Shown here: in pieces, positions 43,503 through 53,373 of the stretch
How the letters are laid out: each line of letters begins with the position of its first letter
Numbering within the stretch: the first letter of the stretch is position 1
Origin: Variovorax paradoxus
Lineage (GTDB): Bacteria > Pseudomonadota > Gammaproteobacteria > Burkholderiales > Burkholderiaceae_C
Assembly (NCBI RefSeq): GCF_018614875.1
Contig: NZ_JAGGNW010000011.1
Span: 914,546-978,545 of the forward strand
DNA: 64,000 nucleotides
Direction: 5' to 3'
Notes under the pieces: model-generated
Seen by the model: only the letters and a program-made list of their open reading frames with translations
Told to the model about the DNA's origin: nothing
Databases searched by the model: none
Made by a program: the position numbers and the translations under genes

Positions 43503-44267
43503 TCAGCGGGCAGCGGCGGAAATGATCTGCAAAAAGTCGGGGGCCTTGAGCGAAGCGCCGCCGATCAGGCCGCCGTCGATGTCGGGTTGTGCGAGCAGTT
43601 GCGCGGCATTGGCCGCGTTCATGCTGCCGCCGTAGAGAATGCAGATGCCGGCGGCGTGTTCGCTCGCGGCATGGTGCAGTTGCGCACGCAGCACGGCATG
43701 CACCGCCTGCGCCTGCTCCGGCGTGGCCGTCTTGCCGGTGCCGATGGCCCAGACGGGCTCGTAGGCCACGACGATCTCGCTGATGCAATGGCCATTGACG
43801 TGGATCGCCGCGGCCAGCTGGCGCTTGACCACTTCCTCGGTGCGCCCCGCTTCGCGTTCGGCCAGCGTTTCGCCCACGCAGACGATCGGCGTGATGCCGT
43901 TCGCGAGCGCAGCCGCCGCCTTGGCCGCCACCGCTTCATCGGTTTCGCCATGGTATTGGCGGCGCTCCGAATGGCCGACGATCGCATAGCGCACGCCGAA
44001 ATCCTTCAGCATGGCCGCGGATTGCTCGCCCGTGAACGCACCCTGCGGGTGCGCCGAAATGTCCTGTGCGCCAAGCGCCATGGCGCCGGAGCCAGCCAGC
44101 AGCGATTGCAGCTGGGCGAAATACGGGGCCGGCGCGCAAAGCGCGATATCGCAATTGGCGGGCGCCGCGGCCAGACCCTGCTGCAGGGCCTTCACCAGCG
44201 CCTCGTTGGCAGCCAGGCTGCCGTTCATCTTCCAGTTGCCGGCGATCAGCTTCTTTTTGGTTGTCAT
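43503..44267 (-). CDS. tpiA: Triosephosphate isomerase
   Basis: 254 residues, a full-length TIM barrel. Catalytic residues are visible: Lys in AGNWKMNG, His in IVGHSERR and Glu in [12 protein letters not shown]; the phosphate-binding [10 protein letters not shown] is near the end. It interconverts DHAP and glyceraldehyde-3-phosphate. The start at 44267 is usual for the family; an ATG at 44288 would overlap the upstream gene. Confidence 0.95.
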   Translation of the reverse strand: MTTKKKLIAGNWKMNGSLAANEALVKALQQGLAAAPANCDIALCAPAPYFAQLQSLLAGSGAMALGAQDISAHPQGAFTGEQSAAMLKDFGVRYAIVGHSERRQYHGETDEAVAAKAAAALANGITPIVCVGETLAEREAGRTEEVVKRQLAAAIHVNGHCISEIVVAYEPVWAIGTGKTATPEQAQAVHAVLRAQLHHAASEHAAGICILYGGSMNAANAAQLLAQPDIDGGLIGGASLKAPDFLQIISAAAR

Positions 44268-44281
44268 CGTGTTGTTGCCCG

Positions 44282-45280
44282 TCACCATGTGAGCACGATC
44301 TTGCCGATGTGCTGGTTGGATTCCATCAGCGCATGCGCCTGCGCCGCGCCACTGGGTTCACCACCCGCCGCAAAGGTGCTGTGGATCACGGGCTTGACTG
44401 CGCCGCTTTCGAGCAGCGGCCAGACCTTCTCGCGCAGCGCCTTGGCGATGGCACCCTTGAATGCCACCGGCCGCGGCCGCAGCGTGGAGCCGGTGATCAC
44501 CAGCCGCTTGCGCAGCACCAGGCCCGCGTTGAAGTCGGCCTTGACGCCGCCCTGCACCGCAATGATCACGAGCCGGCCGTCTTCGGCCATGCATTCGATC
44601 TCGCGCGCCACGTAGTCGCCGGCAACCATGTCGAGCACCACGTCCACGCCCTTGCCGCCGGTGAGCTTCTTCGCCTCTTCGACGAAGTCGCTCGTGCGGT
44701 AGTTGATGGCATGGTCGGCGCCCAGCTTCCTGCAGGCCTCGCACTTGTCGTCGCTGCCGGCCGTGACGATCACGGTGGCACCGAGCGCCTTGGCGATCTG
44801 GATGGCCGTCACGCCGATGCCGCTGGACCCGCCCTGGATCAGCAGGGTTTCGCCCTTTTGCAGGTGCCCCCGCTCGAACACGTTGCTCCAGACGGTGAAG
44901 AAGGTCTCGGGCAGCGATGCCGCCTCGGTGTCGCTCCAGCCCTTGGGTACCGGCAGGCACTGGGCCACGGGCGCCACGCACAGCTCGGCATAGCCGCCGC
45001 CCGCGATCAGCGCGCAGACGCGATCGCCCATCTTGAAACCCGCCTCGGCCAAGGCCGCGGCGTCGCCCGACACGATCTCGCCGGCCACTTCGAGGCCCGG
45101 CAGGTCGGAGGCGCCGGGCGGAACCGGGTAGTGCCCCTTGCGCTGCAGCACGTCCGGACGGTTCACACCGCTGGCCGCGACGCGGATCAGCAACTCGCCC
45201 ACGCCGGCCACGGGATCGGGGCGCTCCACGGCGCGCAGCACCTCAGGGGCGCCGTACGAAGTGATTTCAATGGCTTTCAT
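44282..45280 (-). CDS. NAD(P)H:quinone oxidoreductase, PIG3/zeta-crystallin type
   Basis: 332-residue medium-chain dehydrogenase without the zinc-binding cysteines. It shows the start [29 protein letters not shown], and the NADPH-binding [19 protein letters not shown]. It probably reduces quinones or enals using NADPH. It lies between pnp and tpiA on the same strand. The start at 45280 fits the family's first strand. Confidence 0.88.
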   Translation of the reverse strand: MKAIEITSYGAPEVLRAVERPDPVAGVGELLIRVAASGVNRPDVLQRKGHYPVPPGASDLPGLEVAGEIVSGDAAALAEAGFKMGDRVCALIAGGGYAELCVAPVAQCLPVPKGWSDTEAASLPETFFTVWSNVFERGHLQKGETLLIQGGSSGIGVTAIQIAKALGATVIVTAGSDDKCEACRKLGADHAINYRTSDFVEEAKKLTGGKGVDVVLDMVAGDYVAREIECMAEDGRLVIIAVQGGVKADFNAGLVLRKRLVITGSTLRPRPVAFKGAIAKALREKVWPLLESGAVKPVIHSTFAAGGEPSGAAQAHALMESNQHIGKIVLTW

Positions 45281-45369
45281 GGTCTTTGGCTGCAACGCCC
45301 GTGTCCGGGCGTGGTTGGCGAATCGAAAAGATGGATGGCGACGGCATGGCTGCCGCCGCGCCTTCTTTC

Positions 45370-47694
45370 TTACTCTTGCGGTTCGCGCGGTGCGTACGAG
45401 GGCTCGCCGACGGGCACCTGCGGCTGCTCGTTGCGCTCGTTGCGCGGCTGCTGCTGCTCGTTGTTGAAGCGCGGAGCACGTTCGCCGCGATCACCACCAC
45501 GATCGCCACCACGGTCCGAGCGCTCGCGGCGCTCGCCGCCGCGATCACCCCGGTCGCCACGGTCTTCACGCGGCGGGCGCTCGCTGTATTCCATGCCGGC
45601 CGGACGCTCGGTCAGGGCCTTCATGGACAGCTTGACGCGGCCCTTTTCGTCGGTTTCCAGAACCTTGACCTTGACGATCTGGCCTTCGCTCAGATAGTCG
45701 GTCACCTTCTCGACGCGTTCGTGCGCGATCTGGCTGATGTGCAGCAGGCCGTCCTTGCCGGGCAGCAGGTTGATGAGCGCGCCGAAGTCCAGGATCTTGG
45801 TGACCGGGCCTTCGTAGACCTTGCCGATTTCGACTTCGGCCGTGATCTGCTCGATGCGCTTCTTGGCCAGCTCGGCCTTTTCCGGATCGGTCGAGGCGAT
45901 GGTGATGGTGCCGTCTTCGTCGATGTTGATCGTCGTGCCGGTTTCTTCCTGCAGGCCACGGATGACCGAGCCGCCCTTGCCGATCACGTCGCGGATCTTC
46001 TCGGGGTTGATCTTCAGCGTGGTCAGGCGCGGTGCGAAGCTGGAGATTTCGGCCTTGGCCTCGCCCATGGCTTCCTGCATCTTGCCGAGGATGTGCATGC
46101 GCGCTTCCTTGGCCTGCGCCAGTGCGACCTGCATGATCTCCTTGGTGATGCCCTGGATCTTGATGTCCATCTGCAGCGCGGTGATGCCGTTGGTGGTGCC
46201 CGCAACCTTGAAGTCCATGTCGCCCAGGTGATCTTCGTCGCCCAGGATGTCGGTCAGCACCGCAAAGCGGTTGTCTTCCTTGATCAGGCCCATGGCGATG
46301 CCGGCCACGTGCGCCTTCATGGGCACGCCGGCGTCCATCATCGAGAGGCAGCCGCCGCAGACCGAAGCCATCGACGAGGAGCCGTTCGACTCGGTGATTT
46401 CCGACACCACGCGAATGGTGTACGGGAATTCTTCCTTGGTCGGCAGCACGGCGACGAGCGCGCGCTTGGCGAGGCGGCCATGGCCGATTTCGCGGCGCTT
46501 GGTCGAGCCCATGCGGCCGACTTCGCCGGTGGCAAAGGGAGGCATGTTGTAGTGGAACAGGAAGCGGTCTTCGTACTCGCCGGCCAGCGCGTCGATGCGC
46601 TGCGCGTCGCGCTCGGTGCCGAGCGTGGTGATGACCAGGCCCTGCGTCTCGCCGCGCGTGAACAGCGCCGAGCCGTGGGTGCGCGGCAGCACGGAGTTGC
46701 GGATTTCGATCGGGCGCACGGTGCGCGTGTCGCGGCCGTCGATGCGGGGTTCGCCCGAGAGGATCTGGCTGCGCACGATCTTGGCTTCGATCGAGAACAG
46801 CAGGTCGTTGACCTTGCCGGCGTCGAAGGGTTCGCCGCTTTCCTTCAGCGCATTCATCACGCTGGCGTTGGCTTCGCGCAGGGCTTGCGTGCGGGCCTGC
46901 TTGCTGCGGATCTGGTAGACCGCGCGCAGCTTCTCTTCGGCCAGGCTCTTGACCTTGGCAACGAAGGCTTCGTCTTCGGCCGGTGCCTGCCAGTCCCACA
47001 CCGGCTTGCCGGCGTCGCGCACGAGTTCATGGATCGCGTTGATCGCGATGTTGGCCTGTTCGTGGCCGAACACCACGCCGCCCAGCATGATTTCTTCGCT
47101 GAGTTGCTGGGCTTCGGATTCGACCATCAGCACGGCCGCCTCGGTACCGGCAACGACGAGGTCCATCTGCGAATCCTTGCGGGCGGTCTGGCCCGGATTC
47201 AGCACGTACTGGCCGTTGATGTAGCCCACGCGGGCGGCGCCGATCGGGCCGCTGAACGGGATGCCGGAGATCGACAGAGCGGCGCTCACGCCGATCATGG
47301 CGGCGATGTCGGCGTCGACTTCGGGGTTGAGCGAGACGGTGTGGATGACCACGTGCACTTCGTTCAGGAAGCCTTCGGGGAACAGCGGGCGGATCGGACG
47401 GTCGATCAGGCGGCTGGTCAGCGTTTCGTGTTCGCTGGGCTTGGCTTCGCGCTTGAAGAAGCTGCCGGGAATCTTGCCCGCGGCGTAGGTCTTCTCGATG
47501 TAGTCGACGGTCAGCGGGAAGAAGTCCTGGCCCGGCTTGGCGGTCTTGGAGGCGACCACGGTGGCGAGGATGACGGTGCCGTCGATGTCGACCAGCACGG
47601 CGCCATTGGCCTGGCGGGCGATTTCACCCGTTTCCATGACGACGGTCTTGTCGCCCCATTGGAAGGACTTGGTGACTTTGTTGAAGAGGCTCAT
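45370..47694 (-). CDS. pnp: Polynucleotide phosphorylase with an RGG/RGD-rich tail
   Basis: 774 residues. Two RNase PH domains are present (the second with [14 protein letters not shown] and [16 protein letters not shown]), then a KH domain ([20 protein letters not shown]) and an S1 domain ([20 protein letters not shown]). It degrades RNA 3' to 5' using phosphate and is part of RNA turnover complexes. After S1 comes a tail of about 60 residues rich in DRG, RGG and [11 protein letters not shown] repeats and then Q/N/P. The start at 47694 ([15 protein letters not shown]) is the family start. Confidence 0.96.
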   Translation of the reverse strand: MSLFNKVTKSFQWGDKTVVMETGEIARQANGAVLVDIDGTVILATVVASKTAKPGQDFFPLTVDYIEKTYAAGKIPGSFFKREAKPSEHETLTSRLIDRPIRPLFPEGFLNEVHVVIHTVSLNPEVDADIAAMIGVSAALSISGIPFSGPIGAARVGYINGQYVLNPGQTARKDSQMDLVVAGTEAAVLMVESEAQQLSEEIMLGGVVFGHEQANIAINAIHELVRDAGKPVWDWQAPAEDEAFVAKVKSLAEEKLRAVYQIRSKQARTQALREANASVMNALKESGEPFDAGKVNDLLFSIEAKIVRSQILSGEPRIDGRDTRTVRPIEIRNSVLPRTHGSALFTRGETQGLVITTLGTERDAQRIDALAGEYEDRFLFHYNMPPFATGEVGRMGSTKRREIGHGRLAKRALVAVLPTKEEFPYTIRVVSEITESNGSSSMASVCGGCLSMMDAGVPMKAHVAGIAMGLIKEDNRFAVLTDILGDEDHLGDMDFKVAGTTNGITALQMDIKIQGITKEIMQVALAQAKEARMHILGKMQEAMGEAKAEISSFAPRLTTLKINPEKIRDVIGKGGSVIRGLQEETGTTINIDEDGTITIASTDPEKAELAKKRIEQITAEVEIGKVYEGPVTKILDFGALINLLPGKDGLLHISQIAHERVEKVTDYLSEGQIVKVKVLETDEKGRVKLSMKALTERPAGMEYSERPPREDRGDRGDRGGERRERSDRGGDRGGDRGERAPRFNNEQQQPRNERNEQPQVPVGEPSYAPREPQE

Positions 47695-47714
47695 GTTGTG
47701 CTCCTGTTTTAGTA

Positions 47715-47734
47715 GCGAACCGCACAGGGTTCGC
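47715..47734 (-). promoter_or_regulatory. Hairpin in the pnp leader
   Basis: Perfect 7-bp stem GCGAACC / GGTTCGC with a 6-base loop, about 20 bases upstream of the pnp ATG. Position resembles the RNase III/PNPase autocontrol hairpin known before pnp in enterobacteria; that role here is inferred. Confidence 0.5.
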
Positions 47735-47764
47735 AAGAGGCGGAGGCTTTTCAGAACACGATGC

Positions 47765-47813
47765 CATTCCAGCGAAGCTCGGCGGGAACTTCATTGGAAT
47801 GCACAGCTTCGCT
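47765..47813 (-). promoter_or_regulatory. Interleaved inverted repeats in the rpsO-pnp gap
   Basis: Two perfect pairs alternate: CATTCCA (47765-47771) with TGGAATG (47795-47801), and AGCGAAGCT (47771-47779) with AGCTTCGCT (47805-47813). They can form an H-type pseudoknot or two exclusive hairpins in the RNA upstream of pnp. Confidence 0.5.
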
Positions 47814-47846
47814 CTGTTTTGGCACTCCGAAAGTGGATCGCGAAGT

Positions 47847-47886
47847 AAAAAACGCCTGAGCTAGCGGACTAACCCAGGCGTTTTTT
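47847..47886 (-). terminator. Rho-independent terminator after rpsO
   Basis: Stem ACGCCTG / CAGGCGT extended by an inner GTTAG/CTAGC stem, flanked by six A and six T, so it can act in both directions. It is 14 bases after the rpsO stop. Partial read-through would feed pnp. Confidence 0.9.
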
Positions 47887-47899
47887 CATGCGATTCGAT

Positions 47900-48166
47900 T
47901 TACTTGCGCAGACCCAGCTTGGCGATCAGCGCGGTGTAGCGGTCGGCGTCCTTGGACTTGAGGTAGTCCAGGAGCTTGCGGCGGCGGCTCACCATGCGCA
48001 GCAGGCCGCGACGGCCGTGGTGATCCTTGGCGTGCGTCTTGAAGTGGGGGGTGAGCTCGTTGATACGGGCGGTCAGCAGTGCGACTTGCACTTCGGGGCT
48101 GCCGGTGTCGTTGGCGGCGCGGGCGTTGTCCTTGACGACTTCGGCCTTGATGGAGGCTGCGATCAT
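47900..48166 (-). CDS. rpsO: Ribosomal protein S15
   Basis: 88 residues, full length for S15. It shows [20 protein letters not shown] and [21 protein letters not shown], the 16S rRNA binding segments. It is the upstream gene of rpsO-pnp, a pair conserved widely, separated here by a terminator and structured leader. Confidence 0.97.
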   Translation of the reverse strand: MIAASIKAEVVKDNARAANDTGSPEVQVALLTARINELTPHFKTHAKDHHGRRGLLRMVSRRRKLLDYLKSKDADRYTALIAKLGLRK

Positions 48167-48262
48167 TTGAAATTTCCTTGGCTGTTCCGGGATGTTTGAC
48201 TTGCGGTGAGCGCTGGAACTGCCCTCACCGTGCGCCTTGCGGCATGCAAAGCCATGGGATTA

Positions 48263-48395
48263 TAGCCCACCCCCGTTCTCGCTCACTTCGTGTAGCTCGT
48301 TCCCCCTCGAGGGGGCGACGCCAGCGGCCCGGCGGAGCCGGTTCCGCGGCATCCCACGAACGGGCGGCTCGCCTTCGGCCTCGCGCCGGGGCTGT
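48263..48395. repeat. Probable dispersed intergenic repeat, palindrome-rich
   Basis: The rpsO/aminotransferase gap holds a GC-rich block with the palindrome CCCCCTCGAGGGGG (48302-48315), then GGCCCGGCGGAGCCGGTTCC and GGCTCGCCTTCGGCCTCGCG. Its texture is unlike promoter DNA and resembles the short palindromic repeats scattered between genes in Comamonadaceae. Only one copy lies in this window, so the repeat call is inference. Confidence 0.4.
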
Positions 48396-48397
48396 TT

Positions 48398-49555
48398 TTA
48401 CTGGTTGGATAGCCAGGTTTTGAGGCGCTCCACGCCTTGGACGAGCCGCTGCGGGTCCTTCGAGGCGAAGCACCAGCGCAGCCAGCCTTGGGCTTCGGGG
48501 GCGAAGGCGTTGCCGGGGGCCAGGCCAAGGCCGGCCTCGACGACCAGGCGCTTGGCCAGTTCGAGGGAGTCGCCGAAGCCGTCGAGGCGGAAGAAGGCGT
48601 ACATGCCGCCCTTGGCGGGGGCCACCTGCACGCCGGGCAAGGCGGCCAGGAGCGGCACCAGGGTGTCGCGGCACTGCTTCAGATGGGCCACCACGCGGGG
48701 CGTGATCTCCGCGCTGTGCTCGATGGCGGCAACGGCGGCGCGCTGGGTGAACACGCTGGCGCAGGAGGTGTTGAACTCGATCAGCTTGCCGATGCCCTCG
48801 ACCAGCGCGGGCGGCAGCACGAGCCAGCCAAGGCGCCAGCCGGTCATGAGGAAGCTCTTCGAGAAGCTGTGCGTCACCACCAGCCGGTCGTCGGGCCTGG
48901 AGATGTCGAGGAAGCTGGGCGCGCAGCCGTTTGGCGTGGACTCGAAATACAGCCGCTCGTACACCTCGTCCGCCAGGATCCAGGTGCCGGTTTCGCGACA
49001 GTGGTCGAGCACGGCCTGCTGCTCTTCGCGCGTCATGGTCCAGCCGGTCGGGTTGTTGGGCGCGTTGACGATCAGCAGCTTGGTCTTTGGCGTGACCGCC
49101 TTGCGCAGCGCGGCCAGGTCGAGCGTCCATTCGCCATCGGCAGGCACCAGCGACACCGTGCGCACACGGGCGCCGAGGATCGCGGGCTGCGCCGTGAGGT
49201 TGGGCCACACCGGCGTGACCGCGACCACCTCGTCGCCCGCATCCACCAGCGCCTGCACCGCGAGCATCAGCGCGCTGACGCCGCCGGAGGTGACGGCAAT
49301 GCGCGAGGCATCGACCGCGGGATGCAGCGCGCTGGTGTAGCGCGCAATGGCCTCGCGCAGCTCGGGCAGGCCGAGGTTGTGCGCATAGAAGGTTTCACCG
49401 CGCTGCAGCGAGTCGATGGCCGCCTGGCGGATCACTTCGGGCGTGACTTCGTCGCTTTCACCGAACCAGAACGCGAGCACGTCGTCGCGGCCGAGTCCGG
49501 CATTGGCAACCTCGCGGATCTTGGAGGCTTCGAGGTTGTGGATGGCTTCACGCAT
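48398..49555 (-). CDS. Class I/II PLP-dependent aminotransferase
   Basis: 385 residues. The cofactor lysine lies in HSFSKSFLMTGWRLGW, and NAPNNPTGWTMTREE and the C-terminal RWCFAS arginine complete the fold-type I site. It resembles aspartate/aromatic or broad-specificity aminotransferases; the substrate is not certain. It starts 11 bases after the end of a periplasmic binding protein gene on the same strand, which may point to amino-acid use. Confidence 0.9.
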   Translation of the reverse strand: MREAIHNLEASKIREVANAGLGRDDVLAFWFGESDEVTPEVIRQAAIDSLQRGETFYAHNLGLPELREAIARYTSALHPAVDASRIAVTSGGVSALMLAVQALVDAGDEVVAVTPVWPNLTAQPAILGARVRTVSLVPADGEWTLDLAALRKAVTPKTKLLIVNAPNNPTGWTMTREEQQAVLDHCRETGTWILADEVYERLYFESTPNGCAPSFLDISRPDDRLVVTHSFSKSFLMTGWRLGWLVLPPALVEGIGKLIEFNTSCASVFTQRAAVAAIEHSAEITPRVVAHLKQCRDTLVPLLAALPGVQVAPAKGGMYAFFRLDGFGDSLELAKRLVVEAGLGLAPGNAFAPEAQGWLRWCFASKDPQRLVQGVERLKTWLSNQ

Positions 49556-49566
49556 GCGGTGTTTTC

Positions 49567-50856
49567 CTAGATTCTTTTCATTTTGCAGGTGGTCGGCAGT
49601 TCGGCGCGTTCGGGAGCGATGGTCTTGATCACGCGAAAGCCGTAGCCCGAGCCTTCGACATCGAACTGCACGCCCGGCCTGCCCTGCTTGTCCATCACGC
49701 CGACCACCAGCTGCTGCTGGAACTGATGGTCCGCCGCGCGCATGCGGCCGCGCTGTCCGTAGAGGCTCACGTCGGCCTGCTCGAGCGCGCGCGCCAACGC
49801 CACGGCATCGACGCTGCCCGCGCGCTCGACAGCCTGCGCGAGCGACTCCACGAGCAGTTGCATGCGCATGTGCACGTAGTCGTCGGCGGGCTTCGGAAAG
49901 CGCGCGCGGAAGGCGCGATAGAACGCCTCGGACTGCGCGGTCCGCACGTTGGGCAGCCAGTCGGCCACCGCGATCACGCGGCCGATGCCGGCGTCGCCGA
50001 TGGCCGCGGGCGCGCCGAGCGCATTGCCGTAGAAGGTATAGAAGGTGCCGTTGAAGCCGGCTTCGCGCGCGGCCTTCACCAGCAGCGTGAGGTCGTTGCC
50101 CCAGTTGCCGGTGAACACCGCCTGCGCGCCGCTCGCGATGATCTTGGAGGCATAAGGCGCGAAGTCCTTCACCTTGCCCATCGGATGGAGTTCTTCTCCC
50201 ACGATCTCCACGTCGGGCCGCTGCACGCCGAGCTGCCGCTTCGATTCGCGCAGCACCGCCTGGCCGAAACTGTAGTCCTGCCCGATCAGGTAGGCGCGCT
50301 TGATGGCCGCATCGTCCTTCACCACCTCCATGAGCGCGGCCACGCGCATGTCGGCGTGGGCATCGAAGCGAAAGTGCCAGAAGCTGCAGCGCTCGTTGGT
50401 CAGCGCCGGATCGACCGCCGCGTAGTTGAGGAAGAGCACGCGCCGCGCGGGATCGCGCTCGTTGTTCTTCTCGATGGCATCGACCAGCGCCGCGGCGGTG
50501 GCCGACGAATTGCCCTGCAGCACGATGCGCGCGCCGTCGTCCATGGCCGCGCGCAGCGCAGACAGCGCTTCTTCGTTCTGCCCCTTGCTGTCGTAGCGGT
50601 CGAGCTGCAGCGGCCGCGCCCCGCCGGGCACGCCCGGCAGCTTGACGCCGCCGCGCGCATTCACGCGCTCCACGGCCCACAGCAGATTGCGGAACACCGC
50701 TTCGCCCGTATTGGCGAACGGCCCGCTCATGCTTTCGATCAGCGCGAGACGAATGGGTGCGGGCGGTGTCTGCGCCTGCGCTGCAAATGGCGCCGCGCAT
50801 AGCGCCAGCGCCGCAAATTTCAAGGCCTTGCGACGCCAAATAAAGCTGGGATTCAT
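49567..50856 (-). CDS. Periplasmic binding protein, Peripla_BP_6 family
   Basis: 429 residues. The start at 50856 gives a signal peptide cut near AAQAQT. The mature protein shows IRLALIESMSGPFANTGEAV, GGVKLPGVPGGARPL and YLIGQDYSFGQAVL, typical of branched-chain amino-acid-type solute binders. No permease or ATPase lies beside it. It is followed by the aminotransferase, suggesting a shared amino-acid substrate, though this is only context. Confidence 0.83.
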   Translation of the reverse strand: MNPSFIWRRKALKFAALALCAAPFAAQAQTPPAPIRLALIESMSGPFANTGEAVFRNLLWAVERVNARGGVKLPGVPGGARPLQLDRYDSKGQNEEALSALRAAMDDGARIVLQGNSSATAAALVDAIEKNNERDPARRVLFLNYAAVDPALTNERCSFWHFRFDAHADMRVAALMEVVKDDAAIKRAYLIGQDYSFGQAVLRESKRQLGVQRPDVEIVGEELHPMGKVKDFAPYASKIIASGAQAVFTGNWGNDLTLLVKAAREAGFNGTFYTFYGNALGAPAAIGDAGIGRVIAVADWLPNVRTAQSEAFYRAFRARFPKPADDYVHMRMQLLVESLAQAVERAGSVDAVALARALEQADVSLYGQRGRMRAADHQFQQQLVVGVMDKQGRPGVQFDVEGSGYGFRVIKTIAPERAELPTTCKMKRI

Positions 50857-50978
50857 TGTCTTGAAACGGGTGCCGCTGTGCCTAGATGAGGTGTCAAGCG
50901 GCACTCAGGATTGAACGGCCGCGCAGTGTAAGGGACACACATTCCTTGTCCCCATTGTGTTCATTCAGGAGTTCTCAC

Positions 50979-51350
50979 ATGTTTTTCACACCAACCCTTC
51001 GCACCGCCCGCTTTGCGCCCCGTTCGTACGACCGCGCGTTCGAGCGCTTCGTCAACGAAGCCTTCACCGGAACCCGCCCCTCGCCGCTCGTCGAGCAGGA
51101 CGACAAGAGCTGGACGCTCTCCATCGACGTCCCGGGCCTCTCGCGCGAAGACCTGGCCATCGGCATCGAAGGCGCCGTGGTCCGCATCGACAGCAAGGCA
51201 GAAGCCAAGCGCCAGTTCAAGGCGGCCTACGAATTGCCGCTGGACATCGACGTGAGCTCCAGCGAGGCCAGGCTCGAGAACGGCGTGCTCACGCTGAAGC
51301 TGGGCAAGCAAGTGCCGGTGAGCCAGGTTTCGCAACTGCCGATCAACTGA
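50979..51350 (+). CDS. Small heat-shock protein, Hsp20 family
   Basis: 123 residues. The alpha-crystallin domain runs from DDKSWTLSIDVPGLSREDLA to ARLENGVLTLKLGKQVP, which holds the conserved A-x-x-x-N-G-V-L. The N-terminal arm is short and the C-terminal IxI motif is not obvious (the end is QLPIN). It is a holdase chaperone. It is divergent from the binding protein gene; the 122-base gap holds no clear heat-shock promoter that I can see. Confidence 0.88.
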   Translation: MFFTPTLRTARFAPRSYDRAFERFVNEAFTGTRPSPLVEQDDKSWTLSIDVPGLSREDLAIGIEGAVVRIDSKAEAKRQFKAAYELPLDIDVSSSEARLENGVLTLKLGKQVPVSQVSQLPIN

Positions 51351-51435
51351 GCCTGCAAAGCCCCCAAGAGGAAAGTGTCGTTATTTATTGTTTTTGACTT
51401 TGAACACGCTCCTTAATCACAATACGCCAGCGAAT

Positions 51436-51456
51436 AACGTCACATCATGTGACGTT
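51436..51456. promoter_or_regulatory. Perfect 21-bp palindrome, candidate operator
   Basis: Arms AACGTCACAT / ATGTGACGTT around a single C. It lies in an AT-rich stretch between hsp20 (ends 51350) and the hydrolase (starts 51541). Perfect symmetry and position favour binding by a dimeric regulator; which one is unknown. Confidence 0.6.
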
Positions 51457-51492
51457 TTCACATTTTCCTTTCTTCGTGGGCGTTTCGCAGAC

Positions 51493-51525
51493 GCACCGAA
51501 TCCATGACGGTGCGGATTCGGGTGC
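51493..51525 (+). other. Inverted repeat in the hydrolase leader
   Basis: GCACCGAATCC (51493-51503) pairs with GGATTCGGGTGC (51514-51525) apart from one extra G. It ends 15 bases before the hydrolase ATG and could mask its ribosome-binding site. Confidence 0.45.
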
Positions 51526-51540
51526 CCCTCAAGGCACGCC

Positions 51541-52299
51541 ATGATCACGCACCTCCAGTCAGCCAAAGATGATGAACGGTCCGATACGCTCCTGGTCTTC
51601 CTGCCGGGCGCCTATCTGAAACCCGACGAGTTCGAGCGCGAAGGCTTCATCAGCGCCGTGCGCGAGCGCCACCTGGCGGCCGACTCGCTGCTGGTGGATG
51701 CCGACGTTTCCTACTACTACGACCAGACGCTCAGCGAGCGCCTGCATGCGGACGTCATCGAACCGCAGCGCGCCAAGGGCTACAAGTCGATCTGGCTGGT
51801 CGGAATTTCGATTGGCGGCTTCGGCGCGCTGATCCATGAGCTGGCACGGCCGGGCTCGGTCGACGGCATCGTCGCGCTGGCCCCCTACCTGGGGCGGCGC
51901 GTCCTCGGTGCCGAGATCCTCAAGGCCGGCGGCCTGCGAACCTGGCAGGCGCCCGCCGGCCCGCTGCCCGACGAGGAAGTCGACCGCAAGCTGTGGCCTT
52001 GGTTCCAGCAATACCTTGAGCCGCAGAAATCCCAACGCCTGCCGGAGCTCTATCTTGGATTCGGCCTCAGCGACCGATTCGCCAGCAACCACAAGCTGCT
52101 GGCGGACGCCCTGCCCGAAGGCCGCGTCTTCACGACCGAGGGCGGCCACGACTGGCCGCAGTGGCGCCAGCTCTGGCGCAATGTGCTCGACGTGCTGCCG
52201 CTGCCGTCGCTCGGCCGCTCGCGCTCGCCGGCTACGCGGACACCGGCTGCGGCGCCCCGGATGACGTCATCAGCGAAGCCATGGGCCATCGCGGCTTGA
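51541..52299 (+). CDS. Alpha/beta-hydrolase family protein
   Basis: 252 residues. The nucleophile elbow is GISIGG (Ser near residue 89), preceded by [11 protein letters not shown]; the catalytic acid may be in GFGLSDRFA and the histidine in EGGHDWPQW. The substrate is unknown. The final 22 residues are Ser/Ala/Arg/Pro-rich and come entirely from DNA overlapping the 3' end of convergent tsaD (52232-52299). Confidence 0.75.
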   Translation: MITHLQSAKDDERSDTLLVFLPGAYLKPDEFEREGFISAVRERHLAADSLLVDADVSYYYDQTLSERLHADVIEPQRAKGYKSIWLVGISIGGFGALIHELARPGSVDGIVALAPYLGRRVLGAEILKAGGLRTWQAPAGPLPDEEVDRKLWPWFQQYLEPQKSQRLPELYLGFGLSDRFASNHKLLADALPEGRVFTTEGGHDWPQWRQLWRNVLDVLPLPSLGRSRSPATRTPAAAPRMTSSAKPWAIAA

Positions 52300-53296
52300 C
52301 GTCGAAGGCATAGCGTTCGCTGGCCTGCGCCAAGCCCGACTGCAGCCGCATGGCGGCCGCCATGGCAATCATGGCGCCGTTGTCGGTGCACAGGTGCAGT
52401 TCCGGATAGTGCACCCGCACGCCGCGCCTGGCGCAGGCGGCGTTCAACTGTTCCCGCAAGCTTCGATTCGCGCCCACCCCACCGGCCACGACGAGCCGCG
52501 CGAGGCCCGTCTGCTCGAGCGCGGCCAGCGATTTCTTCAGCAGCACCTCGACGATCGCCGCCTGCGTGGAGGCGGCCAGGTCGGCCTTGTTCGCCTCGAG
52601 CTCGGCGCCGAGCTTCTTCGCCTGCGTCAGCACCGCCGTCTTCAGGCCTGCGAACGAAAAATCGAGATCGCCGCTGTGCAGGAGCGGCCGCGGCAGCTTG
52701 AACGCCGTGGCATTGCCGGTTTCCGCCAGCTTGGCCAGCCAGGGGCCGCCCGGATAGGGCAGGCCCATGAGCTTGGCGCTCTTGTCGAAAGCCTCGCCGG
52801 CCGCATCGTCGATGGTTTCGCCGAGAAGCTCGTAGCGGCCCACGCCGTCGACCCGCATCAGCTGCGTATGGCCGCCCGACACGAGCAGCGCCACGAACGG
52901 AAATTCCGGCGGGTCCACGCTCAGGAAAGGCGACAGCAGGTGCCCTTCGAGGTGATGCACCCCGAGCACCGGCTTGCCAAGCGCCGCGCCCAATGCGCAG
53001 GCCACGCCCGCACCCACCAGCAAGGCCCCGGCCAGACCCGGCCCGCGCGTGTAGGCGACCACGTCGATCTCGGCCAGCGTGCGTCCCGCTTCGGCCATCA
53101 CGGCCTCGGTCAATGGCAGCACGCGGCGGATGTGGTCGCGGCTGGCCAGTTCGGGCACCACGCCGCCATAGGCCTGGTGCATGGCGATCTGGCTGTGCAG
53201 CGCGTGCGAGCGCAGCAGCGGCAGCGCGCTGCCATGCGTTTCCACCAGCGCCACGCCGGTTTCGTCGCAGGATGATTCGATTCCCAGGAGAAGCAT
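52232..53296 (-). CDS. tsaD: tRNA threonylcarbamoyladenosine synthase subunit TsaD
   Basis: 354 residues, full length. It begins [18 protein letters not shown]; metal ligands lie in HLEGHLLSP and the signature SGGHTQLM and [10 protein letters not shown] follow, with [16 protein letters not shown] near the C-terminus. With TsaB and TsaE it makes t6A37 in tRNAs reading ANN codons. The start at 53296 is the family start. Its 3' end overlaps the convergent hydrolase by 68 bases. Confidence 0.95.
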   Translation of the reverse strand: MLLLGIESSCDETGVALVETHGSALPLLRSHALHSQIAMHQAYGGVVPELASRDHIRRVLPLTEAVMAEAGRTLAEIDVVAYTRGPGLAGALLVGAGVACALGAALGKPVLGVHHLEGHLLSPFLSVDPPEFPFVALLVSGGHTQLMRVDGVGRYELLGETIDDAAGEAFDKSAKLMGLPYPGGPWLAKLAETGNATAFKLPRPLLHSGDLDFSFAGLKTAVLTQAKKLGAELEANKADLAASTQAAIVEVLLKKSLAALEQTGLARLVVAGGVGANRSLREQLNAACARRGVRVHYPELHLCTDNGAMIAMAAAMRLQSGLAQASERYAFDVKPRWPMASLMTSSGAPQPVSA

Positions 53297-53373
53297 GGCC
53301 GGGAGTGTAGGCGGCGCGGAATGCCCGTGCGGCACGGATGTTGCAGCAAGCCTTTGGCCCCCCTTCCCCCACC

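Noticed and set aside
51436..51456. Reading the 21-bp palindrome as a CRP/FNR site
   Set aside because: The half-sites TCACA and TGTGA are in the inverted order with a wrong spacing for CRP, and the FNR pattern is absent.
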